Positions 16,643 to 25,617 are shown, counted from the stretch's first letter. The stretch is 64,000 nt of DNA from Vulcanimicrobiota bacterium (GCA_019637395.1 JAHBVR010000013.1:62001-126000), one strand, 5' to 3'. Made by a program: numbers and translations. The notes: generated from the letters alone by a model not told the origin.

Positions 16643-18369
16643 GCCGGGCGCGTGTTCCAGGCTTCAGGGGCGGAGCGGGCCAGGAAGTCGAGGCGAGACT
16701 GGGGCCAGGCTTCCCACCAGCGTTGCCAGGCCAGGGGGCGTTCGAAGCGCTCGAAGTTTTCGGTGAAGTCGACGATCAGGCAGCGTTCGGTACCCCCTAC
16801 GCGGGGGCCGCGCAGCCCGCGTCCGACCATCTGCTCATAGAGGATGCCGCTGAAAGTGGGGCGGCAGAGCATCAGCGTGTCCACGTGGGGAATGTCGAAG
16901 CCGGTGGTGAGCACCTCGACGTTGAGCAGGACCTGCATCTTGCGCTTGCGGTATTGTTCCAGAATCCAGTGGCGGTCGCGCAGATCCATTTCCCCGGTAA
17001 CCGCACCCGCATCCAGACCCTCGAGAAGTAGCAGGTCTTGAAGCAACTTGGCCTGCTGCACGCTGCAGCAGAAAATCAAAGGCCGGCGGCCTTTTTTGAC
17101 CATCTGGGCGGCGACCTTAAGGATATGGGCATTGCGCCGCGGGTCCCGGCCCAGGCGTTCGAGCACGGCCAGGGGCAGGTCTTCCTCTTGCTCGATCTGC
17201 TCCCGCAGTTTGGCGGTCAGGCGGGAAGGCAGGTGCATGCGCTGATGGTCAATCCGCGAAAGATAGCCGTGCTTTTGGAACCATTGCAGAGGCGAACGCC
17301 CCTGATTGACGTCGGGAATAACCAGGCAGCCGTGAAATAGTTGGCCCAGAGCCGCGCTTTCCTGGGGAGAAATTAAATCGCTGCGGCCGGGGGTGGCCGA
17401 AAGACCCAGCACGCGGTGGGTTTCCCCCCGGATGCTCTCGTAGTCGGCCAGCAGGTCCTGGTAGCCGGCTGCCAGGGCCATGTGGGCCTCATCCACCACC
17501 AGCAGGTCGGTCTTGCCCAGCCAATCGATCAGATTCGTATCTCCGGCCCGGAGGCGCAGAACTACCTGCTGGTTGCTGCAGAAAATCACGTTGATTTGAT
17601 CTTCAGCCAGTTCACATTCATCGAGTTCGTTGCCGCCATAGTAACGCATCACGCGCAGGGACAGGCCGCGGGTGAGATGCGGCCAGATACGTTTGAGGGT
17701 AGCGATGGCCTGCTCCAATAGCTCGGCTTTGTGAGCCGCCCAAATCACCGTCGCGCTACGCCGGTTCTGCAAACTGCGGCAGAGTATTTCCATGCCCATG
17801 CGGGTCTTGCCCGTGCCGGTATAGCAGCTGAGCATGGCTCGGGATTCGGTCTGGAGCAATTTGAGCAATTCCTCCACCAGTTGCTGCTGGTAGCGAAAAA
17901 GCGGGTGATATTCGAAAGCAGCCGGCACGACCTCGCTGCGGGGAGCCGGCGTGTCGTCGGCTTGGCCGGCGAAAACCGCGGGCAGTCCCAAGGCCCCGGT
18001 AATCAAGAGACTGTTACGGCTACCGCGCACCCAGGGATAAGTGGACAATTCATGGAGCATTCTGCGGCGATTGCGCGAGCGCACGCTGCGCCCGCGCAAT
18101 TGGCTGAGCAAGGCGCGTAATTCGGTATCGTCCAACTGTTTCAACAATTCGAGACGGGGCGAGCCGCGGTAGCCGGCGCCCGGGCGGCCAGCCAGAAGTG
18201 TGGGACCATAACGGGCCAGCAGCAGCCTGGCCAGCTCGTTTTTGGCGGGCTGCTGTCCACGAATACTCTGCGCCTGGCGCAGGGTGAGATGCCCAACCAG
18301 TTCACGCAAACTGCTCACAGGCAGGCGCTTGAGTCGAGCCAGTGCTTCTTCGCCGCTCTTGCTGTCCAT
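16639..18369 (-). CDS. DEAD/DEAH-box superfamily 2 helicase
   Basis: The protein has 576 residues. An N-terminal region of about 160 residues is Arg/Leu-rich and may bind nucleic acid. The SF2 core then shows the Q-like FRYQQQLVEELL, Walker A SCYTGTGKTRMGM, Walker B VVDEAHMA (DEAH), SATPGR (motif III), and in the second RecA lobe VLLNVEVLTTGFDIP (motif V) and QMVGRGLRGPR (motif VI). This order resembles UvrB/RecG-like and type I restriction-type helicases acting on DNA. Stand-alone: no nuclease or methylase neighbour is seen. Confidence 0.87.
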   Translation of the reverse strand: MDSKSGEEALARLKRLPVSSLRELVGHLTLRQAQSIRGQQPAKNELARLLLARYGPTLLAGRPGAGYRGSPRLELLKQLDDTELRALLSQLRGRSVRSRNRRRMLHELSTYPWVRGSRNSLLITGALGLPAVFAGQADDTPAPRSEVVPAAFEYHPLFRYQQQLVEELLKLLQTESRAMLSCYTGTGKTRMGMEILCRSLQNRRSATVIWAAHKAELLEQAIATLKRIWPHLTRGLSLRVMRYYGGNELDECELAEDQINVIFCSNQQVVLRLRAGDTNLIDWLGKTDLLVVDEAHMALAAGYQDLLADYESIRGETHRVLGLSATPGRSDLISPQESAALGQLFHGCLVIPDVNQGRSPLQWFQKHGYLSRIDHQRMHLPSRLTAKLREQIEQEEDLPLAVLERLGRDPRRNAHILKVAAQMVKKGRRPLIFCCSVQQAKLLQDLLLLEGLDAGAVTGEMDLRDRHWILEQYRKRKMQVLLNVEVLTTGFDIPHVDTLMLCRPTFSGILYEQMVGRGLRGPRVGGTERCLIVDFTENFERFERPLAWQRWWEAWPQSRLDFLARSAPEAWNTRPA

Positions 18370-18508
18370 GCTCCCCAGGGTAGCGGAATTCCTGAAGCAG
18401 AACGGAGTATGAGGGTACCGTTTTGAGGGTGATTTGGCGACCTCCGGTTTCCAGGTTCAGGTCTCCTACACTGAAATCGGAGGGAATTTCTGACGGGAGC
18501 GCTGGACG

Positions 18509-18817
18509 ATGGATTTAATGGTAAAACCGCAATGGACGGAAAAGCAGGAACTGGCCTGGGCAACGGTGCGCGGCAGCCTGTTGGGATTGTGGGAATCGCA
18601 CTACGGAGACGCAAGTTTTCGCCAAAATGAGGACGCTCTGAAATACGGCTTCACCGCCTGCCGCCATTTTGACCAGCCCTGGGACGACGTGCTCGAGATG
18701 AGCCTGGCCGCCAGCTTCGCGGGAGACTGGAAAAAGAGCCTGATGTTCGTGCGGCGCGGCTGGGAAATGGCGCAGGACCCGTGCATTCTGGATCGATTGC
18801 AACGTTTTGAGGCTTAG
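18509..18817 (+). CDS. Hypothetical protein
   Basis: The protein has 102 residues. GACGGGAGCGCTGG precedes ATG 18509. It looks like two helical hairpins (TEKQELAWATVRGSLLGLWE; DQPWDDVLEMSLAASFAGDW), possibly TPR-like, ending DRLQRFEA. Its stop overlaps the DUF2585 frame by 11 bases. No family recognised. Confidence 0.5.
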   Translation: MDLMVKPQWTEKQELAWATVRGSLLGLWESHYGDASFRQNEDALKYGFTACRHFDQPWDDVLEMSLAASFAGDWKKSLMFVRRGWEMAQDPCILDRLQRFEA

Positions 18818-19358
18818 CCCCAAACGGCTGACCGGAGGGTTGGTCGCCTTGCAAACCCTGGTGCTGGCCTGGCTGGGCCGAGGCTGGTGGTGCAAGTGCG
18901 GCCAGTTCTTTTTATGGGCCGGCGCCAAGGGAAGCCACAATTCGCAGCATCTGGCCGACGCCTACACCGGCTCGCACTTGCAGCACGGTTTTCTATTTTA
19001 TTTTCTGGCCTGGAAGTTTTTTCGCGAGCGGAGCTGGTGGTGGCGCCTGAACGCGGCCCTGGCTCTGGAAATCGCCTGGGAAATCTGGGAAAACACCCCG
19101 TTCATTATCGATAAATATCGAAAAGATACGGTCTCTTTGGACTATGTGGGGGACTCCATTCTGAATTCCTTGGGAGATGTACTGGCCTGTGCCCTCGGCT
19201 ATGTCATGGCGGGCTCTTTCCCTATCGCTCTATCCGTGCTGATCTACCTGGGGGTCGAGATGGCCATGCTGCTGACCATTCGCGATTCCCTCACCCTCAA
19301 CGTGATCATGCTGGTGGCCCCCATCCAGTCGATCAAGACCTGGCAGTCCACCGTTTGA
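18807..19358 (+). CDS. DUF2585 (UPF0314) membrane protein
   Basis: The protein has 183 residues with about five membrane helices. The family pattern is visible: CKCGQFFLWAGAKGSHNSQH then DAYTGSHLQHGFLFY, a Cys-x-Cys with conserved Ser-Gln-His and Ser-His-x-x-His-Gly, and a later EIAWEIWENTPFIID followed by DSILNSLGDVLACALG. Function of the family is unknown; the His/Glu/Asp pattern suggests a membrane metal-dependent enzyme (inference). TTG 18807 overlaps the preceding gene; an alternative TTG 18849 has CGGAGGG nine bases upstream and would remove 14 residues. Confidence 0.82.
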   Translation: MRLSPKRLTGGLVALQTLVLAWLGRGWWCKCGQFFLWAGAKGSHNSQHLADAYTGSHLQHGFLFYFLAWKFFRERSWWWRLNAALALEIAWEIWENTPFIIDKYRKDTVSLDYVGDSILNSLGDVLACALGYVMAGSFPIALSVLIYLGVEMAMLLTIRDSLTLNVIMLVAPIQSIKTWQSTV

Positions 19359-20319
19359 TCTCAGCCGCGCTCATCATGTTGAGAATGCGCTCCGAGGGGA
19401 TGTGAGCACGGTAGGCGGCCTCCAGGCCAAGTTCCATGAAATGGAGTTGGTGGGCGGCGTGGGCGTCCGTCCCCAGAGAGATGCGCACGCCGCTCTGGCG
19501 GGCCAGTTCCAGGGTGACCAGATCCAGGTCCTGGCGGTCGGGGAAACAATCGATCTCCACCGCCTTGTCGAGTTCCGCGGCCAGCCCGAAGACACGTTTC
19601 CAATCCGCTCGTAGACCCAGTCTGAAATTGAAAATACGGCCGCGGGGATGGCCGAGGATATGGACTTTGGGATTGCGTAGCGCGGCCAGGTAGCGCTCGG
19701 TTTGATCTTCTGGGAGGCGCAACTTGGAGTGAAAGCAAGCCAGCACCAGGTCGAGCCGGCTGGTGTCCTGGACGTCGATGGACCCGTCGGGAGCCAGATT
19801 GGCTTCCACCGAGCGCAAGATCACGAAGCCCTGGGAGCGGGCATTGAGCGCCTCGATTTCCTGACCCTGAGCGGCCAGCCGTTCGGTGCTCAGCCCGTTG
19901 GCGATTTTGAGACCGCCGGCGTGGTCGGTGATGGCGATGTATTCGTAACCGCGTGCCCGGGCGGCCTCGGCCATGTCGGAAATCTCACTGGAACCATCGC
20001 TCCAGACCGTATGCATCTGCAAATCACCACGTGCCTTCCAGGGGTGCGAGAGCATACTCCAGGTGAGGAAGTGAGCGCGCAGCGGGTCCCAATCGTCAAA
20101 GTCCGGCGGCTGCTCGAACCACTCGCCGAGCAGCCGGGAAAGCACCGGGCCAACCCCTTCCAGCTTCTGAAGAGGTTGGCCCTGGGCCCACAGCAGGTGG
20201 GCCTCATACGGCCAGGTGAGCGAGCGCCGGGCGGCTTTCTTGAGCGCCCTTTGCCAGTGGCCGGTTTCGCTCTGGGCGCGCCGCGCCAGCAGCTCGCTCA
20301 AGTGGGCGTTGGTCAGCAT
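19333..20319 (-). CDS. PHP-domain phosphoesterase with N-terminal HhH region (PolX-like)
   Basis: The protein has 328 residues. The N-terminal part (LEGVGPVLSRLLGEWF) resembles a helix-hairpin-helix DNA-binding segment. The PHP domain follows with metal-binding motifs: GDLQMHTVWSDGSSE (HxH), YIAITDHAGG (DH), VEANLAPDGSID (E), ACFHSKL (H) and a C-terminal LGTDAHAAHQ (DAH). This is the plan of the C-terminal half of PolX DNA polymerases and of histidinol-phosphatase-like enzymes; a DNA-repair exonuclease or phosphatase is likely. It lies just downstream of the host-attachment-like gene (two bases). Confidence 0.85.
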   Translation of the reverse strand: MLTNAHLSELLARRAQSETGHWQRALKKAARRSLTWPYEAHLLWAQGQPLQKLEGVGPVLSRLLGEWFEQPPDFDDWDPLRAHFLTWSMLSHPWKARGDLQMHTVWSDGSSEISDMAEAARARGYEYIAITDHAGGLKIANGLSTERLAAQGQEIEALNARSQGFVILRSVEANLAPDGSIDVQDTSRLDLVLACFHSKLRLPEDQTERYLAALRNPKVHILGHPRGRIFNFRLGLRADWKRVFGLAAELDKAVEIDCFPDRQDLDLVTLELARQSGVRISLGTDAHAAHQLHFMELGLEAAYRAHIPSERILNMMSAAEIKRWTARS

Positions 20320-20321
20320 AT

Positions 20322-20738
20322 CTATAGAGTGACGGTTTCGGCTTCCATGAGTCGCTGGTGAACTTCCTGCGGCTTTAGATGAGTGAAGTCGCGCGTCAGA
20401 GTTGACAGCTTCTGATTGATGGCCGGGGTCAGATGGGAGCGCAGTTCGCCCAGGAACTTGGGAGGGGCGGCGATGACGATACGCTCGAAGTCCTTTTCCT
20501 TCTGCTTGACATCGTGCATAAGTTCCTTGGCGAAAAGCTGCTGGGCGTGGCGCTGGGCGTCCACTTCCGCGTCATAGGCGTTGCCTCCGAAAGAGCCATG
20601 CTTGTCGCTGTTGGTTTCTCCGGGCAGATGACGAGCCTGGGGGCTGTCCCAGGAGCTGATCTGTTCGAAGTTGTGGACGTTCCAATGGACAAAGAGACGA
20701 GCGCGGCTGCCGTCGGCCGCCAGCACGAGAGTTTTCAT
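20322..20738 (-). CDS. Host attachment protein family (baeRF-like)
   Basis: The protein has 138 residues. It begins MKTLVLAADGSRARLFVHWN, the usual 'vvvad...ARl' start of the PF10116 'protein required for attachment to host cells' family, and has FERIVIAAPPKFLGELRSHL, its conserved central strand-helix. The fold is related to the eRF1/archaeal release-factor-like (baeRF) superfamily, so a ribosome-linked or stress role is plausible. It forms a two-gene unit with the PHP gene downstream. Confidence 0.8.
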   Translation of the reverse strand: MKTLVLAADGSRARLFVHWNVHNFEQISSWDSPQARHLPGETNSDKHGSFGGNAYDAEVDAQRHAQQLFAKELMHDVKQKEKDFERIVIAAPPKFLGELRSHLTPAINQKLSTLTRDFTHLKPQEVHQRLMEAETVTL

Positions 20739-20755
20739 AGAGCCTCCTCAAGGCA

Positions 20756-20797
20756 AAAGCCCGGCTCAGTTTCGGCTGGACCGGGCTTTCTGTTTTT
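20756..20797 (-). terminator. Rho-independent terminator
   Basis: AAAGCCCGG (20756-20764) pairs with CCGGGCTTT (20781-20789), with T-tracts on both sides. Read on the minus strand it ends the YqjD-like gene whose stop is at 20803 and separates it from the host-attachment gene. The A/T flanks would also allow termination on the plus strand. Confidence 0.8.
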
Positions 20798-20802
20798 TAG
20801 TT

Positions 20803-21177
20803 TTAAGCGCGCCAGGCACCGCGCGCGCGGCTGAAGGCCATACCGATGAGTCCCCCCACCACCAGGCCGGCGGCCAGCGACTGCAGCGGATGCTTGCGCA
20901 CGAAGCCGGCCAGGTCCTGGCTGATCTCCTGCACGCTGGCCTCGGCCAGAAACTCACCGGCGCTCTCGACCTGAGCAGCCGCGGCGCCGATGGCGTCGCC
21001 GATGCGGCCCTCGGGAGCGTTCTCCCAGAGCTTGGCACCGGCTTCGGAGATCTTTTCTCCGGCCGTGTTCAGGCGAGCGTTGGCGGCATCCAGGGCCTCG
21101 CCGACTTTCTCGCCGGCGGCCGCCTTTACGTTTTCGAGCTGCTCTTTGGCGCTCTCGGTTGCATTGTCGAAATTCAT
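20803..21177 (-). CDS. DUF883/YqjD-ElaB-like ribosome- or membrane-associated protein
   Basis: The protein has 124 residues. A long Ala/Glu-rich amphipathic helix (about 1-90) is followed by KHPLQSLAAGLVVGGLIGMA, the C-terminal 'P..sl..a.gvGflLG' membrane anchor typical of DUF883 proteins. E. coli YqjD and ElaB bind stationary-phase ribosomes at the inner membrane; the same role is inferred. CGGGAGGATCGAGTT before the ATG provides a good ribosome site. It is expressed alone, ended by the terminator at 20756. Confidence 0.75.
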   Translation of the reverse strand: MNFDNATESAKEQLENVKAAAGEKVGEALDAANARLNTAGEKISEAGAKLWENAPEGRIGDAIGAAAAQVESAGEFLAEASVQEISQDLAGFVRKHPLQSLAAGLVVGGLIGMAFSRARGAWRA

Positions 21178-21382
21178 AACTCGATCCTCCCGGTATGTTG
21201 GCTGTGCTCAGACTAACCGGCCGCCGCGGGGGAGGGTCAGATGATCCCGTCCTTTGCCCGTGGTATTGCGGTCCTACGGTGATTGTCATCCCAAGGATCG
21301 GGTACTCGGGTAGCGGTGACCCGGGCCTGTTAGGGACTAAGCTAAAGCGGCATACAAAAGCACGAACTGAGAGGCACTCTTT

Positions 21383-22084
21383 ATGAAGAACACCGCAAAA
21401 CTGGCCCTGTGCGCCTTTACCCTGTGGGGCGCCACCGCCTTTACTTTCGCCCAGCAGCCTTCCACCAGCGCCAACCCGCCGTTGCCGGCCGGAGGCGCTC
21501 CCGCTGACGTAGGCACTCCCAGCGCCAGCCCCAATCCGGGCGGCCTCAATCTTCCTCAGGGAACTCCCAGCATGACCCCGCAGCCGGCCGTGCCCAATGC
21601 CACTTCGCTCAATCCTGGCGGAGACATCGTACGCGGCGTAGACGGCAACCCCGGCCTCCCTTCAGCCAAAGCCAGCGCTCGCGACCGTAACTTCATGGTC
21701 CAGGCCGCCCAGGGCGGCATGGCTGAAGTGCAAATGGCCCAACTGGCTCTGAAGAAAACCAACAACCCCAAGGTGCGTGACTTCGCTCAGATGATGGTCA
21801 AAGATCATTCCGAGCTGAATTCCAAGTTGACTCCCATGGCGACCCAACTGGGCGTTTCGCTGCCCACCCGGATGACGGCGGCCGACGCCGGCGCGCTCAG
21901 CCGCTTGAGCCGCCAGTCGGGCTCGACCTTCGATCGGAACTACATGGCCGTGCAGAAGAGCGCTCATACCAAGGCTCTGGCTCTGTTTCAGGAAGCCGGC
22001 GCCCAGGCGGACAACCTCACTCTGCGTAACTTCTTCGCCCAAAACGCCGAGACCATCGCCATGCATCTCGAGATGCTCAAGTAA
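21383..22084 (+). CDS. Exported DUF4142 protein
   Basis: The protein has 233 residues. A signal peptide (MKNTAKLALCAFTLWGATAF, cleavage after TFA) and a Pro/Gly/Ala-rich linker (to about 95) precede a DUF4142 ferritin-like helical bundle: DRNFMVQAAQGGMAEVQMAQ, DFAQMMVKDHSELNSKL and FDRNYMAVQKSAHTKALALF. DUF4142 proteins are periplasmic, stress-associated and of unknown activity; conserved His/Glu residues could bind metal (inference). AGAGG lies eight bases before the ATG. A strong terminator follows, so it is monocistronic. Confidence 0.87.
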   Translation: MKNTAKLALCAFTLWGATAFTFAQQPSTSANPPLPAGGAPADVGTPSASPNPGGLNLPQGTPSMTPQPAVPNATSLNPGGDIVRGVDGNPGLPSAKASARDRNFMVQAAQGGMAEVQMAQLALKKTNNPKVRDFAQMMVKDHSELNSKLTPMATQLGVSLPTRMTAADAGALSRLSRQSGSTFDRNYMAVQKSAHTKALALFQEAGAQADNLTLRNFFAQNAETIAMHLEMLK

Positions 22085-22096
22085 CTTCATCCCGCC

Positions 22097-22129
22097 GCCC
22101 GCGTCTTGCTTAAGACGCGGGCTTTTTTT
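22097..22129 (+). terminator. Rho-independent terminator of the DUF4142 gene
   Basis: A perfect 11-bp stem, GCCCGCGTCTT (22097-22107) and AAGACGCGGGC (22112-22122), with a GCTT loop, is followed by seven T residues. It begins 13 bp after the DUF4142 stop. Confidence 0.95.
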
Positions 22130-22193
22130 ATTCATCAAATCCTCATCTTCTCCTTAAGAGGGGGGTGGTCGGGTGCTCAGAAGGCCTTAGGAT

Positions 22194-22868
22194 ATGTTGG
22201 TTTTATTGGTGGAGGACGATCCGGCCGTACAGGCCTCCGTGCGGCGGCGGCTGGCCTTTGAAGGGTTTTCGGTGGAGACGGCCGAGCGCGGCGATGAGGT
22301 GCTGCAGCAAGTGCGCACCCTGAATCCCGATGTGGTCATTCTCGATGTAATGCTGCCGGAGATGGACGGCTTCGAAGTGGCCGAGCAGGTTCGCGTGCAC
22401 AGCGACGTACCTATTTTGATGTTGACGGCGCGGGACAGCGTGCAGGACCGCATTCAAGGACTGGCCTGCGGCGCCGATGACTACCTGGTCAAGCCTTTCG
22501 CCGTGGAGGAACTGCTGGCCCGCATCCGAGCCTTGCTGCGCCGGGCCAGCCTGGCCCAGCCGCGGGCCAGCGAAACTCTGACCTGCGCGACTTTGAGCCT
22601 GAACGAAAGCACTCGGGAGGTCTTTAGCGACGGGCATCCAGTGACGCTGACCCCCAGAGAGTTCAGCCTGTTGCAGTACCTGCTGCGCCACGCCCGCCAG
22701 GTTTTGACGCGCGACCAGATCCTGGAAGCGGTTTGGGGTCACGATCATCTGGGAGACTCCAACGTCATCGACGTCTACGTGCGCCAACTGCGCGAAAAGC
22801 TGGAGGCCCAAAGTCAGGAGCGCCTGCTCCATACCGTACGCGGAGTCGGTTACACCTTGCGCTGGTGA
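22194..22868 (+). CDS. OmpR/PhoB-family response regulator
   Basis: The protein has 224 residues. The receiver domain (1-115) has acidic pocket EDD, phospho-acceptor Asp in VVILDVMLPEMDGFEV, the Thr switch (LMLTARD) and the Lys in DYLVKPFAVEELLAR. The winged-helix domain (about 125-224) has LTPREFSLLQYLLRHARQVL, VIDVYVRQLREKLE and VRGVGYTLRW. It binds DNA when phosphorylated. No cognate histidine kinase is adjacent, so it is an orphan here. A 42-residue ORF and the SulP transporter start within 60 bp downstream and may belong to its transcript. Confidence 0.93.
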   Translation: MLVLLVEDDPAVQASVRRRLAFEGFSVETAERGDEVLQQVRTLNPDVVILDVMLPEMDGFEVAEQVRVHSDVPILMLTARDSVQDRIQGLACGADDYLVKPFAVEELLARIRALLRRASLAQPRASETLTCATLSLNESTREVFSDGHPVTLTPREFSLLQYLLRHARQVLTRDQILEAVWGHDHLGDSNVIDVYVRQLREKLEAQSQERLLHTVRGVGYTLRW

Positions 22869-22928
22869 TGAGGAATTCCTCATTCCTTCCTCAGAGATTC
22901 CCCAGACGGCCCTTTTACCATATACAGT

Positions 22929-23057
22929 ATGGAAAAATATGCGAAAGAGCCGGTCTACTGGGTAGTGGGTTTCCTCTTCCTGTGGCTGGCCTATTACTTA
23001 CACGGACCTTGGGGCCGCCAATGGGCTAACGGCTTCTCCAGTTTTTGGGGATCCTGA
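22929..23057 (+). CDS. 42-residue single-pass membrane peptide linked to SulP
   Basis: This short frame starts at ATG 22929 and ends TGA 23055-23057, three bases before the SulP start. Product: MEKYAKEPVYWVVGFLFLWL then AYYLHGPWGRQWANGFSSFW plus GS. It has one clean hydrophobic helix (about 9-24) with aromatic edges, like accessory peptides of transporters (KdpF-type). No strong ribosome site is seen, which lowers confidence. The codon pattern, aromatic-rich end and 3-bp spacing to SulP argue that it is real and may stabilise or regulate the transporter. Confidence 0.6.
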   Translation: MEKYAKEPVYWVVGFLFLWLAYYLHGPWGRQWANGFSSFWGS

Positions 23058-23060
23058 CCT

Positions 23061-24434
23061 ATGACTTTGGGCGAACGTCTCAAGCTATTCTTTACTTTCC
23101 GCGACAGCCGCTGGGAAGATCTTCACTGGCATAATTGGAAAACCACCGTTTACCGCGACTTCAGCGCCGGTTTGATCGTGGCCATGACGGCCATTCCCAT
23201 GGCCATGGGCTTTGCCATGGCCATGGGTCTCCGACCCGAGCAGGGCATCATCGCCGGTGCGCTGGCCTGCGTGATCGGCCGTACTTTTGGGGGGTCCAAG
23301 TACCAGGTCTACGGACCCACGGCGGCCTTCATTCCGATCATCGCCGGTCTGATTTCCAAGTATGGGCCGGAGCAGGGCCATGGTTTCCTGGTGCTGGTAT
23401 CCATGATCGCCGGGTTTATTTTGATGTTGATGGGCGTCTTCGGACTGGGCCGCTTCGCCAAGTATGTGCCGAACTCCATTGTGGTCGGCTTTACCGTGGG
23501 CATCGCCGTGGCTATTGCCTTGACCAACATGGAGGATGTTCTGGGGGTGGAAAACTTTCGTGATCTGGTCGGCCAGGACGAAGATATCCACGGTGGCCTG
23601 CTTCACAATATAGCCAACCTGCAGCTCGGCAAGATCAACCTGTGGTCGGTGGTGCTGGGCCTGGCCACCTTCGGCCTCACCAAGGGGTTACTGCGTGTCT
23701 CCATCTTCATCCCGGCTCCCCTGCTGGCCATCGGCTTTTGCACTCTGCTGAACTCAACCGTGCTACGCCAGGCCGGCAACGTGGTGGTGCGCGACATCTA
23801 CGGAGCAATTCCCACCAACTTCTTCGTCTTCACGCCACCGGTCTTGCCGGCCATGACCGGCGCGGTTATGGTTGACATCCTTTACTTCTCGCTGGCCATC
23901 GTGTTTGTTTCGGGGGTGGAGAGCCTGCTCTGCTCCTCGATGGCCGACCGGATGGCCGAAAACAAAGGCACGCCTTTCAATCCCGACAAGGAATTCTGGG
24001 GCCAGGGGTTGGTGCAGGTCATCACCCCGCTGGTCAACGGTTTCCCCTGCACCGGCGCGCTGGCGCGCACGGCCACCAGCATCAAGGCCGGAGCTCTGAC
24101 GCCGCTGGCCGGCTACTTCAAAGCCTTTCTGAAGCTGGCCATGGCCTTTTACCTGGCTTCTTTCCTGGAGTCGGTGCCGATGGCCTGTATCGGCGGAATC
24201 CTGCTCTGGGTGGCTTCGAACATGATCAAACCCTCGGAAATCCGCGAAGTAATGGCTACCGGCCGCTTCGAGACGCTGATGATGGCCTACACGGCCATCA
24301 TGGTGCCGCTGACCGACTTTCTGACGGGCGTGCTTTCGGCGCTGATCCTCTATGCGCTGGCGCGCCGCTGCTTCCCTAACCTGACTTCCGGCAACTTCGA
24401 GCCGGAAGAGCAGGATCAGGGCTTGTGCAACTGA
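23061..24434 (+). CDS. SulP family anion transporter lacking a STAS domain
   Basis: The protein has 457 residues and is almost entirely membrane helices. SulP core features: DFSAGLIVAMTAIPMAMGFA, YQVYGPTAAFIPIIAGLISK, a later EFWGQGLVQVITPLVNGFPC with TGALARTATSIKAGALTPLAG (the SulP 'NigCaf'-like helix-break motif). Relatives carry sulfate, bicarbonate or other anions. The cytoplasmic STAS domain that normally follows helix 14 is absent: the protein stops about 20 residues after the last helix. The preceding 42-residue membrane peptide may compensate (inference). Its end overlaps the convergent SDR gene by 19 bases. Confidence 0.9.
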   Translation: MTLGERLKLFFTFRDSRWEDLHWHNWKTTVYRDFSAGLIVAMTAIPMAMGFAMAMGLRPEQGIIAGALACVIGRTFGGSKYQVYGPTAAFIPIIAGLISKYGPEQGHGFLVLVSMIAGFILMLMGVFGLGRFAKYVPNSIVVGFTVGIAVAIALTNMEDVLGVENFRDLVGQDEDIHGGLLHNIANLQLGKINLWSVVLGLATFGLTKGLLRVSIFIPAPLLAIGFCTLLNSTVLRQAGNVVVRDIYGAIPTNFFVFTPPVLPAMTGAVMVDILYFSLAIVFVSGVESLLCSSMADRMAENKGTPFNPDKEFWGQGLVQVITPLVNGFPCTGALARTATSIKAGALTPLAGYFKAFLKLAMAFYLASFLESVPMACIGGILLWVASNMIKPSEIREVMATGRFETLMMAYTAIMVPLTDFLTGVLSALILYALARRCFPNLTSGNFEPEEQDQGLCN

Positions 24435-25447
24435 TACTGCCGCCGGGCCGCCTTGCCCAACAGGGTAAGGCGGTCCAACCAGGCCGGCATCTGATCGGCC
24501 AGCTCCTGACCTTCGATGGTGATACCGGGACGGGGCGGAGCACCGGGTAATTGGGAGTTGACCATAGCCAACAGTTCGTTGACGAGTCCCGGCATGAGGC
24601 CGTGAACGCCGGCCAGAATTTGGGCGGCCAGGGTGACTCGATGCTCCCCTTTGTCCGCGGCCAGGGCGCGCAAAAGCTGGCGGGCGGCGCGGCGGGCGTC
24701 CATGCTGAGGCCGGGGAGATTGTCGGAAAGCGTAAACCAGGCGTATTCGTCCGCCTGATGTCCGCGGAACAGCGCGTTCTGATAAGAACCGGTTCGCATG
24801 AGCCCGGGTACAGCGGTAAGCACACGAATGTTTTTGCCACGAGTTTCCTGGCGAATACCTTCCGAGAAAGCCACCGCGGCGGCTTTGGCGCAGCAGTAGG
24901 GCAGCAAGTGGGGCACGGTGACGCGGCCGCCGATGGAAGTGACATTGAGAATGCTGCCGCCCCGCTCCAACATGTCGGGCAGGACTCCCAAGGTAGTGTA
25001 GACATGCGCGTAAAACATCGCCTCCATGCAAAATTGGAAGTCGGCCGCCTCCATCGCCTCGACGGGCCCCACCACAATCGACCCGGCATTGTTGATGAGG
25101 ATATCGATGGGACCGAAATTGTGCCGGGCCGCTTCGAGCATATGCTTCACCTCTTGAGCCTGGGAAACGTCGCACACCAGAGGCAAGACCTCGGCTCCCC
25201 GGGCCATCAACTCGGCACCGGCACCGGTCAGTTCTTCCGGCCGGCGGGCACAGAGCACGAGGCGGCAGCGGGCGTCGGCCAGTTCACGGGCCAGGGCCAA
25301 ACCCAGACCCCGGGTTCCCCCCGTAATCAGGACGGTCCGGTTGCGCAGCAGTTCGGGTAAAGGTTGGACGGAACGCCATTGCTGAATAGCCCAGGCCAGT
25401 CCGGCCAAACCGGCGCCGGCCAGCCAGGCTTTAGTGTGGGTTTGCAT
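24416..25447 (-). CDS. Short-chain dehydrogenase/reductase, membrane anchored
   Basis: The protein has 343 residues. An N-terminal hydrophobic stretch (AWLAGAGLAGLAWAIQ) precedes an SDR fold: TVLITGGTRGLGLALARELA (cofactor-binding TGxxxGxG), ILINNAGSI (NNAG), SILNVTSIGG (catalytic Ser) and YCCAKAAAVAF (YxxxK). Arg after the first strand (LCARRPEEL) suggests NADP preference. A C-terminal extension of about 80 residues is typical of 'classical' SDRs acting on lipid-like substrates. AAGGAG precedes the ATG. Substrate unknown. Confidence 0.9.
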   Translation of the reverse strand: MQTHTKAWLAGAGLAGLAWAIQQWRSVQPLPELLRNRTVLITGGTRGLGLALARELADARCRLVLCARRPEELTGAGAELMARGAEVLPLVCDVSQAQEVKHMLEAARHNFGPIDILINNAGSIVVGPVEAMEAADFQFCMEAMFYAHVYTTLGVLPDMLERGGSILNVTSIGGRVTVPHLLPYCCAKAAAVAFSEGIRQETRGKNIRVLTAVPGLMRTGSYQNALFRGHQADEYAWFTLSDNLPGLSMDARRAARQLLRALAADKGEHRVTLAAQILAGVHGLMPGLVNELLAMVNSQLPGAPPRPGITIEGQELADQMPAWLDRLTLLGKAARRQYQLHKP

Positions 25448-25617
25448 AGGAAAGAGTCTCCTTTTTGCTTATTCTAAGAGCCTTCCCGGAGCGCCGGAGA
25501 GCCACCGGCATACCCGCCCCCCCGGATGCCGATCCTCGCAGTACTCCAGTACCAGGCGTACACCCCCCAAGTGTCCTATGCTTCTATCAGAAGAAATGAG
25601 CTAGGAGCGAAGGAGTC

